Under the pieces are notes generated by a model. The model was given only the letters and a program-made list of their open reading frames with translations. It was not told the DNA's origin and searched no databases. DNA of 41,281 bases from positions 1-41,281 of the forward strand of contig CAZLWE010000027.1 in NCBI GenBank assembly GCA_964562985.1. The letters run 5' to 3'. Within the stretch, counting starts at the first letter, position 1; each line of letters starts with the position of its first letter. The stretch comes from SHLQ01 sp964562985. Its GTDB lineage: Bacteria > Actinomycetota > Acidimicrobiia > Acidimicrobiales > SHLQ01. The translations under genes and the position numbers were made by a program. Below are positions 32,440 to 39,521 of the stretch, piece after piece.

Positions 32440-33776
32440 CCGATACCTCACCTCGTACCCGACCAGAAGCGCTCTTCGAGAAAGCGAAGCTCGACGATTC
32501 CCCCACCGTCGCGCTCGCACCCGAACCAGGGTCTCGACGCAACGAACTTGCCAAGCGGGTTGCCCTGAAGGTGCTCGAGCGCCTCAAGCGAGACGCCCTG
32601 TTGTTGCACGAAGGCTCAGACGTCATGGTCCTGGGGCCAGGCGGCGGCCTTGAAGCGGCGATCACCGTGCACGACGACCGGGCCTGGTGGCACCTTGCGA
32701 CCGAGGGCTCAATCGGTCTGGGGCGCGGCTACATCGAGAAATGGTGGGACAGTCCCAACCCGGAGCTCGTCGTGCAGATCGCTGCACGCAATATGGATTC
32801 CTTCGATGAGATCCGCAACAAGTTGGCTGCTATCACCACGCCTGTTTCGGACCGGGTTCGCCGGGTCCTGCCCAAGCCCAACCGAGACCGCAACCGCGAA
32901 GACATCGGCGCCCACTACGACTTGGGCAACGACTTCTTCGAGCTGTTCCTCGACGAAACCATGACCTACAGCGCAGCCTTCTTCGAATCCGCTGACATGA
33001 CGCTCGCAGAGGCCAGCATCGCCAAATACGACCGGCTACTCCGAAAGCTCGGCGTCGCGGAGGGCATGACTGTGACCGAGATTGGGACGGGATGGGGCGC
33101 TATGGCGTTGCGGGCCGCTGAGGCATATGGCGCGGACGTCGTCTCAACCACGATCAGCAGCGAACAATACGACGAAGCGGTCGTGCGCCGAGACCAGGCC
33201 GTCGCCGAGGGCCGAATTAGCCGCGACCAGGTGAAGCTCCACAAAGAGGATTGGCGAGACATAGCCCGAGTCAGCGGTCGCCGCAGCGAGCGGCTCGTGA
33301 GCGTGGAGATGATCGAGGCCATCGACTGGCGAGATTACCCCGCGTTCTTCCAGGCCCTAGAGGCCAACATCACCCCCGACGGCATGATCGGCATGCAGGC
33401 CATCTGCGTGCCAGACCGCCGCTATGAACGCACCAAGAACACCGACGACTTCATCGCCCGCTTCGTCTTCCCTGGCGGCTTTCTGCCCTCGGTCGGCACC
33501 ATCGCAAAGATCATCTCCAAGCACACGCGGCTGCAATTGCTGGATGTGGATGATTTTGGCTGGCACTACGCAGAGACGCTGCGCCGCTGGCGACACAACA
33601 TGGACACCCAACTCGACGAGGTCCGCGCCATGGGCCTCGACGAGCGCTTCATCCGCCTGTGGCGCTTCTATCTGGCCTACTGCGAAGCTGCATTCACCGA
33701 ACGCCACGTCACCGTCAACCAACTCGTTCTCGTGGGCCCAGATTGGCGCCCAGGATTCCCAAATGTCGTCGGCTAG
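32436..33776 (+). CDS. cyclopropane-fatty-acyl-phospholipid synthase family methyltransferase
   Basis: This 446-residue SAM-dependent enzyme transfers a methyl or methylene group to the double bond of a membrane acyl chain. The lipid/active-site region is GAHYDLGNDFFELFLDETMT (about residues 157-176), followed by YSAAFFESADMTLAEA. SAM motif I is VTEIGTGWGAMALRAAE; SVEMIEAIDWRDYPAFF and FIARFVFPGGFLPS come next, and the C-terminal WRFYLAYCEAAF completes the family pattern. The extra N-terminal domain (about 150 residues) matches E. coli Cfa. The product could be a cyclopropane, a methyl-branched or a furan fatty acid; the flavoprotein partner hints at more than plain cyclopropanation. It converges with the HNH gene, 6 bases away. 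Confidence 0.92.
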   Translation: MTDTSPRTRPEALFEKAKLDDSPTVALAPEPGSRRNELAKRVALKVLERLKRDALLLHEGSDVMVLGPGGGLEAAITVHDDRAWWHLATEGSIGLGRGYIEKWWDSPNPELVVQIAARNMDSFDEIRNKLAAITTPVSDRVRRVLPKPNRDRNREDIGAHYDLGNDFFELFLDETMTYSAAFFESADMTLAEASIAKYDRLLRKLGVAEGMTVTEIGTGWGAMALRAAEAYGADVVSTTISSEQYDEAVVRRDQAVAEGRISRDQVKLHKEDWRDIARVSGRRSERLVSVEMIEAIDWRDYPAFFQALEANITPDGMIGMQAICVPDRRYERTKNTDDFIARFVFPGGFLPSVGTIAKIISKHTRLQLLDVDDFGWHYAETLRRWRHNMDTQLDEVRAMGLDERFIRLWRFYLAYCEAAFTERHVTVNQLVLVGPDWRPGFPNVVG

Positions 33777-33782
33777 CTGGCG

Positions 33783-35141
33783 CTAGTCGAGTGTGCTGCC
33801 GTCGGGGCGTTGGATGTGGATTGTGCCGTCTTCTCGGCGGGTGACGGTATAGCCGTGTTCTTTGTGGCGGTTGTGTTTGCCACAACACGGTCCCCCGTTG
33901 TGGGGGTTTGTTAACCCTCCCCCAGGGTCGGGCCCTCCGGGGCCGTCTCGGTTGCTGTGAGGCGTTAGGTGGTCGATCTGGCATTGGGACACGTTGACGT
34001 GGCACCCAGGCCAGTAACACTCGCTCGCACTCAGTTGCGCAGCGAGACGGGCATAGCCGGTGAACAACCGGCGACGCCCCAGGTCGGTCGTAACGCCATT
34101 AGCGCCCACGACGTTGCGACGCAGGTAGCCCAGCAGGGCTCTGGCCACTGCGGTGCGGGCATGGAGACGATGCCCAGTGAGCGTGGCGCACGTGTAGTCG
34201 GCGCGGCACGGGTCGTCTTGCCCCACGTCGTCACCAGCGAGTTCGGCGGCGTGACGTTCGAAGGTTTCGTCGTCGATCACAATGTCGGTGGTGATCGTGT
34301 GCCCGGTTTCGTCTTGGAGTGCACGAGCGGCGTACACATGCACTTTGGCGTAGGCATCGGCGCGTCGTTGGGCGGCCGTGCGGGGCATGTGCAACTTGTT
34401 GGCGTCGGGGCCGTGGTTGTCGAGCGCCCATTGCCAGTCGATGTCGAATTCGATCTTTTCGAACGCGTCGAAGATGTCTTTCGTGATCGCCCCGTCGTAG
34501 GCCGACGAGGAACCCTTCCAGTGCCATTGGCCGTCTTCGTCTTGGACCATGGTGTGGTTGCGGGCGCGGTCGTGGCGCTTGTCGTTCTGCTCGGCGCCGT
34601 CCTGGTCGGCGAGCTCCACCCACTGTGAGACCACGATGTCGAAGAACTCGTAGGTGTCTTTCAAGGCGTGACCAGCGAACCATTCGTCGGCATCTTCCAT
34701 CAGGTCACGGATGCGCGGGTTCGCATAGGCACGACCCAACCGGCGAACCATGCACGTGGAGATCTCGCCGTCGAAGTAGTGACGGGCCACCGTGGGCAGC
34801 ACATCGAGAACTCGGGCCATGTTCGCTCGTGCCTTCACCTCGGCACCCGACAGCTTGGCGGTGTTGGCGACCATGGGCTTTGCGTTGCGATGACCATCGA
34901 TCGCGTAGACGCCCGTGCGATCAATAGATGCCACGACCTTCGCCTTGGCCGCATCAACCTGGCGACCCACATCCTCGACCGAAGCGATCAGCGCCAACGC
35001 ATCTGCATTCACATACGTGTCGACGTTGGCATGGTTGAGCTTGGCCACTCCAGCCTGAATCAGCGCCAACGCATCAACGGCATCACGAGGCAACGACGGA
35101 CCCTCCGCCACCCCCACAACAAACCCATCGACAACTGCCAT
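33783..35141 (-). CDS. DUF222-type HNH endonuclease (13E12-like)
   Basis: The protein has 452 residues. A helical N-terminal region of about 350 residues contains KAKVVASIDRTGVYAIDGHR and ANTAKLSGAEVKARANMARV, typical of DUF222. A C-terminal HNH domain starts at about residue 375. It has CYWPGCHVN with QCQIDHLTPHS (the DH of the motif), GLTNPHNGGPCCGKHNRHKE (the N and final H), and ends with a YTVTRREDGTIHIQRPDG tail. Such genes occur in many copies in actinobacterial genomes, and their role (mobile or defence-related nuclease) is unsettled. It stands alone between the fatty-acid operon and another HNH-like gene. Confidence 0.9.
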   Translation of the reverse strand: MAVVDGFVVGVAEGPSLPRDAVDALALIQAGVAKLNHANVDTYVNADALALIASVEDVGRQVDAAKAKVVASIDRTGVYAIDGHRNAKPMVANTAKLSGAEVKARANMARVLDVLPTVARHYFDGEISTCMVRRLGRAYANPRIRDLMEDADEWFAGHALKDTYEFFDIVVSQWVELADQDGAEQNDKRHDRARNHTMVQDEDGQWHWKGSSSAYDGAITKDIFDAFEKIEFDIDWQWALDNHGPDANKLHMPRTAAQRRADAYAKVHVYAARALQDETGHTITTDIVIDDETFERHAAELAGDDVGQDDPCRADYTCATLTGHRLHARTAVARALLGYLRRNVVGANGVTTDLGRRRLFTGYARLAAQLSASECYWPGCHVNVSQCQIDHLTPHSNRDGPGGPDPGGGLTNPHNGGPCCGKHNRHKEHGYTVTRREDGTIHIQRPDGSTLD

Positions 35142-35349
35142 GAACCCAACTTACTCAGGGGGTGTGACAGCCAACTTTGGCTGACTCGACTTTCGGTTAT
35201 GAGTTAGCTGCTGTCGTTTCTGCCGGTCTCGTTCCGGCCGTTCTCATGGAAGTTTTTCGGGTTCCTTTCCTGCACATCAAAGTCACTCTCTACTGCGCAC
35301 CTCATTCGCCTATGCCGTGGCTAAGTCGACGGATTCATAGAATAGCCGA

Positions 35350-36171
35350 GTGACCCTCGTGCCCAATGAGAACTGGAAAGGCTGCAACCACTGCAACGAG
35401 GTGCTGCCTCTTACGGCCGAGCACATTCCAGCACGTTCCGCGGGGAATGACGTCTCGGTCAAAGCAACAAATGCGTACAGCTACCTTGGCGATGAACCAA
35501 CCGAGTTTGTGGAGCACCCGGCCGGCTACACGAAGCGAACCCTTTGCGCCGACTGCAACACCCGGGGCAGTGCGGAGAAGACCGTAGACGAATACCGCAA
35601 GCTACGAGAGATCGTCATCGAACAAGCGGAACTGGCCCACCAGGATGGAGTTGACATGCTCCGCTCAATGACTGGGGCGAATATCGTTTTGCCCTACGAC
35701 TTTATGCCCAATCGGTTTGCTCGGCAGGTGGTTGGGATGGCACTAGCCTCACAGCTCGACCCCTCCTTACTTAACAACCTCGACACTTTGCAAGAAGTCG
35801 CCCGTTCCGAGAAACCGGACCCCGGAGACCTGACCCTAGGCAATTGGAGGCTGACTCTAAGTCTTTTCAACGACGTGCTCGGCCTCACGTCAGTCCCCAT
35901 TCAGGAAGTCAGGATCTCGAACGTCGATCTATGGCTCCCACCCGGGGTAAAGATGCAGGAAAAGCACGTACTCGTCCTGGTAATGACCCCGTTCGTGTTC
36001 GTCCTCACCGACGGCTCAACATCATATGGGACAGACATCACCCAGTGGGTCAGCATGGGACACCACCAACGGCTGCCGCAGCACAGTCTTTCCCTTGAGC
36101 TCACGAGTGCTTGGAACGAAATCCCACATTTCTTGCGTCGCTTCGGCTACGTCGAACCTCAGACCGGTTAG
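35350..36171 (+). CDS. HNH-like zinc-binding protein, uncharacterised
   Basis: The start is GTG at 35350, with another GTG at 35359, and the product has 273 residues. The first 75 look like an HNH/zinc-ribbon nuclease head: GCNHC (Cys 12 and 15), LTAEHIPARS (His 25) and LCADCN (Cys 66 and 69) followed by NTRGSAEKTVDEY. The remaining 200 residues contain a helical region (PNRFARQVVGMALAS) and a strand-rich end, and match nothing I know. It precedes the tRNA-Met attachment site by about 110 bases, in a stretch that looks like accessory DNA. A restriction or defence role is a guess. It could also be a cargo gene of an older insertion at the same site. Confidence 0.6.
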   Translation: MTLVPNENWKGCNHCNEVLPLTAEHIPARSAGNDVSVKATNAYSYLGDEPTEFVEHPAGYTKRTLCADCNTRGSAEKTVDEYRKLREIVIEQAELAHQDGVDMLRSMTGANIVLPYDFMPNRFARQVVGMALASQLDPSLLNNLDTLQEVARSEKPDPGDLTLGNWRLTLSLFNDVLGLTSVPIQEVRISNVDLWLPPGVKMQEKHVLVLVMTPFVFVLTDGSTSYGTDITQWVSMGHHQRLPQHSLSLELTSAWNEIPHFLRRFGYVEPQTG

Positions 36172-36243
36172 CACAGCCACAGGGAGATCGTGTCCGTGAT
36201 TCTTGATGTTTGACACACGTTTGATACGAGCTCGCCAAAACGG

Positions 36244-36275
36244 CACAAGCCCGGAACCTAGGTTCCGGGCTTGTG
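36244..36275. terminator. near-perfect palindrome, terminator hairpin of the tRNA-Met 3' end
   Basis: Fifteen-base arms (CACAAGCCCGGAACC and its complement) surround TA at the centre. It lies 8 bases left of the tRNA-Met fragment, which reads on the minus strand, so it would end transcription from a tRNA there and also stop transcripts from the 35350 gene. A related but diverged hairpin sits at the same place beside the right copy (40734-40764). Confidence 0.65.
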
Positions 36276-36282
36276 GTACTAA

Positions 36283-36329
36283 TTAGTGGCGGGGGCAGGA
36301 TTTGAACCTGCGACCTTCGGGTTATGAGA
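36283..36329 (-). repeat. left attachment site: 3' half of tRNA-Met (CAT)
   Basis: On the minus strand this reads CTCATAA (anticodon loop, CAT), then the variable region, the T arm GCAGGTTCAAATCCTGC and the acceptor strand CCCCGCCA. The 5' half is missing: no D arm, no matching anticodon stem and no GGCGGGG acceptor strand follow to the right. It is identical over 47 bases to 40769-40815, including the bases after the acceptor stem. The edge in the anticodon loop is a usual crossover site for tyrosine integrases. Confidence 0.88.
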
Positions 36330-36406
36330 TCGATGCCAGAAGCCCCGAGGACCCAGCGTTCTCAACGATTCGTTGAGTTTGCGGGGATCCGGGCTTTCCA
36401 GCGAGC

Positions 36407-36457
36407 ACCGTGATTCCCCGTGGTTTACCGCCACTCAGGTACATCGCTGGTACATGC
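36407..36457. repeat. arm-like direct repeat right of the left attachment site
   Basis: This 51-base block matches 40882-40932 with about 8 mismatches and has the same order after its attachment core. It includes two GGTACAT direct repeats 4 bases apart (36439-36456), which could be integrase arm-binding sites. It ends one base before the antitoxin stop codon. Confidence 0.6.
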
Positions 36458-36778
36458 TCAGGCAACCTGGACTGCATCCTCCAGGTTGGCTGGAACCTCG
36501 CTCGGAAACGACAGCACGAGGTGCCGATCGAGCGCAGTAGCGACCCGAGCGAGTGTGTCGATGCGGTTCCGGGCACCACCGCCCTCTTCGAGTCGGGAGA
36601 TGACCGATTGCGTCGTTCCCATCCGCTCAGCGAGCGCTCGCTGACTGAGACCCGCCTCGGTACGCATGTCGTAGATCAGCTGCCCGAGCGCAAGGTCTTG
36701 CTCGACGCCAGCCATGGTCTCGGCGTCAGGGGTGCCCTTGCGCTTCTTGATGTCTTCCCATCGGGAGTAGTTGGCCAT
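36458..36778 (-). CDS. XRE-family antitoxin (HigA-like)
   Basis: The protein has 106 residues from the ATG at 36778, with AAAGGGA 6 bases upstream. The N-terminal segment MANYSRWEDIKKRKGTPDA leads to a helix-turn-helix of the XRE type, LSQRALAERMGTTQSVISRL, and a C-terminal helix and tail (IDTLARVATALDRHLVLSF). It follows the toxin gene by 14 bases, the toxin-first order of HigBA systems. It should neutralise the toxin and, with it, repress the operon at the palindrome at 37123-37144. The frame is open well upstream inside the toxin gene, but the ribosome site and family start both favour 36778. Confidence 0.88.
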   Translation of the reverse strand: MANYSRWEDIKKRKGTPDAETMAGVEQDLALGQLIYDMRTEAGLSQRALAERMGTTQSVISRLEEGGGARNRIDTLARVATALDRHLVLSFPSEVPANLEDAVQVA

Positions 36779-36792
36779 GGTCGTTCCCTTTC

Positions 36793-37134
36793 TCACGGAT
36801 TGCGCTCGGCGCAGTCCTTGGCAGTCTTTCGTGCTCGTTCGATCTCTTTGCGTTCGTTGTTGCGTTGCTTGCGGAAGGTCGTGAGCAAGATGATCCGGCC
36901 GTCCTTCGTGAACCGGTAGGTGATTCGCCGCGCCGTCGAGCCGAGCGTGAACCGCAACTCGAACAGCCCATCGCCGAGACTCTTCGACATCGGCATCCGA
37001 GCAGAGGAACCCAGGTCGGCGAGGCGCTCGATGATTGTGACGACGCGGTCCCATTCGTTCTGGTCAAGTTCATCGAACCACTCGGTCACCTCGTCATGCG
37101 ACTCAATGTCAGCCACGAGTTCATGATCGCACAT
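36793..37134 (-). CDS. RelE/HigB-type toxin
   Basis: The 113-residue protein matches the phage-derived Gp49-like/HigB group of ribosome-dependent mRNA interferases. SHDEVTEWFDELDQNEWDRV, a LFELRFTLGSTARRITYRF segment and IILLTTFRKQRNNERKEIE are typical, and the C-terminus is basic. The ATG at 37134 sits in the middle of a perfect inverted repeat. The mRNA may therefore be leaderless, or translation may begin at the GTG seven codons on. It is followed by its antitoxin gene. It probably stabilises the element or acts in abortive infection. Confidence 0.87.
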   Translation of the reverse strand: MCDHELVADIESHDEVTEWFDELDQNEWDRVVTIIERLADLGSSARMPMSKSLGDGLFELRFTLGSTARRITYRFTKDGRIILLTTFRKQRNNERKEIERARKTAKDCAERNP

Positions 37135-37144
37135 TTGCGATCAT
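37123..37144. promoter_or_regulatory. perfect palindromic operator of the toxin-antitoxin operon
   Basis: ATGATCGCA and its complement TGCGATCAT (9 bp each) flank CATT at 37132-37135. The toxin start codon lies in that centre. This is the expected binding site for the antitoxin dimer and would allow autoregulation of the pair. Confidence 0.65.
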
Positions 37145-37154
37145 CGCACAAGGG

Positions 37155-38036
37155 CTATGTATCGCCGGAGTCGGCGCGAAGTGCACGCGGTTCGACGTCG
37201 AAGGGCAGCGAGATGCCGCTCAGCATTCGTTCGTTGAGGTTGAGCTCGGGTGGCTTGTACCAGTTGACGAAGCCGAGAAGGATGGCGAGGAACAGCCGGA
37301 GTCCATCCCCGCCAGACACCATGTTGGTGGCAAGTTCGAGTGGTCGACCTTCCCACTTCTTGAGGTCTGGAAGATCTCTCGCCTGCGGGTCGATGGTCAG
37401 CGCAGGATGTTTCTTGTCGGTGCGGTCGACCCACATGGTGCCGGAGTGACCCAGGACGTGGACACCGTTGATTCGGTCGCCGATCGTGCCCGACGCTTGG
37501 TGCTGTTGACATTCATGCAAGATGCGTCCGGCGCTCAAACCTGTCCCCTCGAACGCGAAGACGGCGGTGAACGGTCCACAAACAGGGATGTTCTGTCGCA
37601 ACAGGTTGCCGGGCTCTGAGGAGACCGAGGATCTTCCGGGGATCGCGGGCGCGAGCCGACGAAAGTGGCGAAGACTGTCGAGGGCACCTTGCAGCTCGGA
37701 AACCGTGAGGTTGGCCTTCACCTCGATGGAGGCGATCACGTTCTCGATTGGGAACACCCCGAATCCGCCATAGGTTGCGAGCGGTCCGATCCTGTCGTTG
37801 ATCACGACGAGCACGTCCTGTTGTGGCGACAGCTCTCCCGTCGGCCCGACGGCGAATCCGCTGGTGACGAGCACGTGGTCCGGAAGGAATCGTTCGACAA
37901 GGCCAGCGACGGAGTCTTCGAGCGCTGTGCCCTTCGATCCGGAGTGCGAGATAATCTCTCGGACTTCAGCCAGGTCGGATGCGAGCCGTTGCGCAGCGCG
38001 GTCCAGCACAGCGCTAAATGAGGGTGTTGCGGTCAT
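37155..38036 (-). CDS. DUF6602 nuclease-like protein
   Basis: The protein has 293 residues from the ATG at 38036, with AAGGAG 11 bases upstream. The first 110 residues fit DUF6602, which I take to have a PD-(D/E)XK-like nuclease fold. HSGSKGTALEDSVAGLVERF holds the family SG(S/T)KG and an acidic residue (Glu 40). LSPQQDVLVVIND gives the Asp (about 74), and ENVIASIEVKANLTVSEL gives the E-x-K pair (about 105-107). The C-terminal part (GIS LPFDVEPRAL) is less conserved. These proteins turn up in defence islands, though their activity is not proven to my knowledge. It follows the large partner gene by 25 bases and precedes the toxin operon by 20. Confidence 0.72.
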   Translation of the reverse strand: MTATPSFSAVLDRAAQRLASDLAEVREIISHSGSKGTALEDSVAGLVERFLPDHVLVTSGFAVGPTGELSPQQDVLVVINDRIGPLATYGGFGVFPIENVIASIEVKANLTVSELQGALDSLRHFRRLAPAIPGRSSVSSEPGNLLRQNIPVCGPFTAVFAFEGTGLSAGRILHECQQHQASGTIGDRINGVHVLGHSGTMWVDRTDKKHPALTIDPQARDLPDLKKWEGRPLELATNMVSGGDGLRLFLAILLGFVNWYKPPELNLNERMLSGISLPFDVEPRALRADSGDT

Positions 38037-38061
38037 GCGGAGCGTTTCTCCTTGGCCCAGT

Positions 38062-39450
38062 TCACCACGGGGAGTCCTTTGGGCCAGCAGCGACGTGTCG
38101 GAGGTAGCTGAGCGCCGCCGCCCGACCGACGTCGGACAGCGCGATGTGTCGGTTGCGCCAGTCACCGGATTTGTTCGTGAGCCCGCAGGCATCCCAGATA
38201 TGACGAGCATCGACGAAGGTCCACGACACATCTCGCAGTGACTGTGCGTCGGTCACGCCGTCGGTCGTGGTTTGCCAGCCCGTCTCGATGGCGCAGTTGC
38301 GAATGAACACCGGTGGTGAGCTGTCCGAGATCGGATCGTCCTTGTCGAGCAGGAACAGCAGCCCGGTTTCGGCGACGAAGGCCTCCCAGTCATCACCACC
38401 AGCGAGATTGCGGGTCAGCGCCTGCCACGCGCCAGCAGGGTCGCCGGCGATCTCGCGCCCGAGCGGGGTTCGGCGCAGTGCAGCCTTGTGCTTGCGTAGC
38501 GCGCCGACTCTTTGGAGCCATTCGCGCAGGTCGAGCAGTACCCGGTCGTCGAGTTCGGTCCTGACCGGACGGTCGAGCGGCAATGCATCAGTCCATGGCC
38601 GGTCGGCCTGGAGCGACTGAACGAACGCCGGTTTGAGATACCCAGCCTGGGTCAACGGCTGTTCGTCACCCCACTGCTCGAGCAACCAGACCAAAGGGCG
38701 CATCGTAGTGGCGGCGTCGGACGGCATGTCGATTGGGTGGAGGAGCTGGTTTGCGATCTGTGCCCGGGCTTCGCCGAGCTTCGGGCTTCGACGCGCGGCT
38801 GTCGACACCCACTGTTCGATGCGTTCGGTGACCATCGCCGTGCGCCACGACTGGCCTGGGATCTCTGGGTGATCGGTGTCGAGGATGTTGTGGCAGACCC
38901 GAGCCTGAATCTGTCGCCAACCCTTCGCCCCGACCGTCATCTCAGCCGCGTAGATCGCCTCCTCCAACGCCGCTTCGACTGCGGAACGAGCTTGAGCTTC
39001 TTCGGTCCGCATCACGGACGACCACTCGAAGTCGTCCAGGTCGGGCGGGTCGATGCCTGACCGTTCGATCGCCTTGCCCAGCGCAGTCCGGCCGGCCTTG
39101 TCGGACTGGTCGAACGCTGCGTGCACCTTTGCGGTCTCCTCGGATCGACAGATCGCCGCATACCCGTGGAGCCCGAGCTCATCGAACAACACCGCTGCGG
39201 TCTCGGCGAGCCCGTCCATGTATCTGGGCTCGTCTGTCATGTACTTGGTCGGCACCACGTACCAAAGCCACTCCTGCAAACCCGACTGACGGATCACCGC
39301 AGGACCTTCACCCCACGTCAAAGCGTCGACGACGTGCTCCGCCTCCTTCGCCCGCTCCGCCTCACGGGTGCGGATCCGATCGAGTGCCGCTTCGACGTCA
39401 GCGTCGGTCAGCTCCGATGGGTGGCAACGGTTACGAACGGGTTCCGACAC
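38062..39450 (-). CDS. uncharacterised element protein, candidate partner of the DUF6602 protein
   Basis: From the GTG at 39450 the protein has 462 residues. I do not recognise a named family. It has a charged N-terminal helix (IRTREAERAKEAEHVVDAL) and a long helical middle. A segment around LTQAGYLKPAFVQSLQ with LRKHKAALRRTPLGREIAG resembles winged-helix parts of actinobacterial proteins often linked to plasmid pRiA4b ORF-3-like genes. The C-terminus contains RNRHIALSDVGRAAALSYLR. It is transcribed divergently from the integrase and upstream of the DUF6602 gene. It may be a sensor or DNA-binding regulator for that nuclease; this is inference. An ATG at 39528 overlaps the integrase gene and is less likely. 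Confidence 0.6.
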   Translation of the reverse strand: MSEPVRNRCHPSELTDADVEAALDRIRTREAERAKEAEHVVDALTWGEGPAVIRQSGLQEWLWYVVPTKYMTDEPRYMDGLAETAAVLFDELGLHGYAAICRSEETAKVHAAFDQSDKAGRTALGKAIERSGIDPPDLDDFEWSSVMRTEEAQARSAVEAALEEAIYAAEMTVGAKGWRQIQARVCHNILDTDHPEIPGQSWRTAMVTERIEQWVSTAARRSPKLGEARAQIANQLLHPIDMPSDAATTMRPLVWLLEQWGDEQPLTQAGYLKPAFVQSLQADRPWTDALPLDRPVRTELDDRVLLDLREWLQRVGALRKHKAALRRTPLGREIAGDPAGAWQALTRNLAGGDDWEAFVAETGLLFLLDKDDPISDSSPPVFIRNCAIETGWQTTTDGVTDAQSLRDVSWTFVDARHIWDACGLTNKSGDWRNRHIALSDVGRAAALSYLRHVAAGPKDSPW

Positions 39451-39481
39451 CCGCCCATTCTGCCAGCAAGCCTCCGGCTCG

Positions 39482-39510
39482 GGCTCTTCGGGTTGACGAC
39501 CCGAAGAGCC
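39482..39510. promoter_or_regulatory. 12-bp perfect inverted repeat between the integrase and the divergent gene
   Basis: GGCTCTTCGGGT and ACCCGAAGAGCC flank TGACG. It ends 11 bases before the integrase ATG and 32 bases from the divergent GTG. It could be an operator controlling both directions, or a hairpin in the integrase leader that limits translation. Confidence 0.45.
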
Positions 39511-39521
39511 GATGGAGCCCG

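Noticed and set aside
36283..36360. Complete tRNA-Met gene at the left repeat
   Set aside because: Only the anticodon loop, T arm and 3' acceptor strand are present. No GGCGGGG acceptor partner, D arm or anticodon stem partner follows.
36322..36579. Small minus-strand open frame at the left end of the element
   Set aside because: It overlaps the antitoxin gene in another frame and reads through the arm repeat; no family resemblance or ribosome site.
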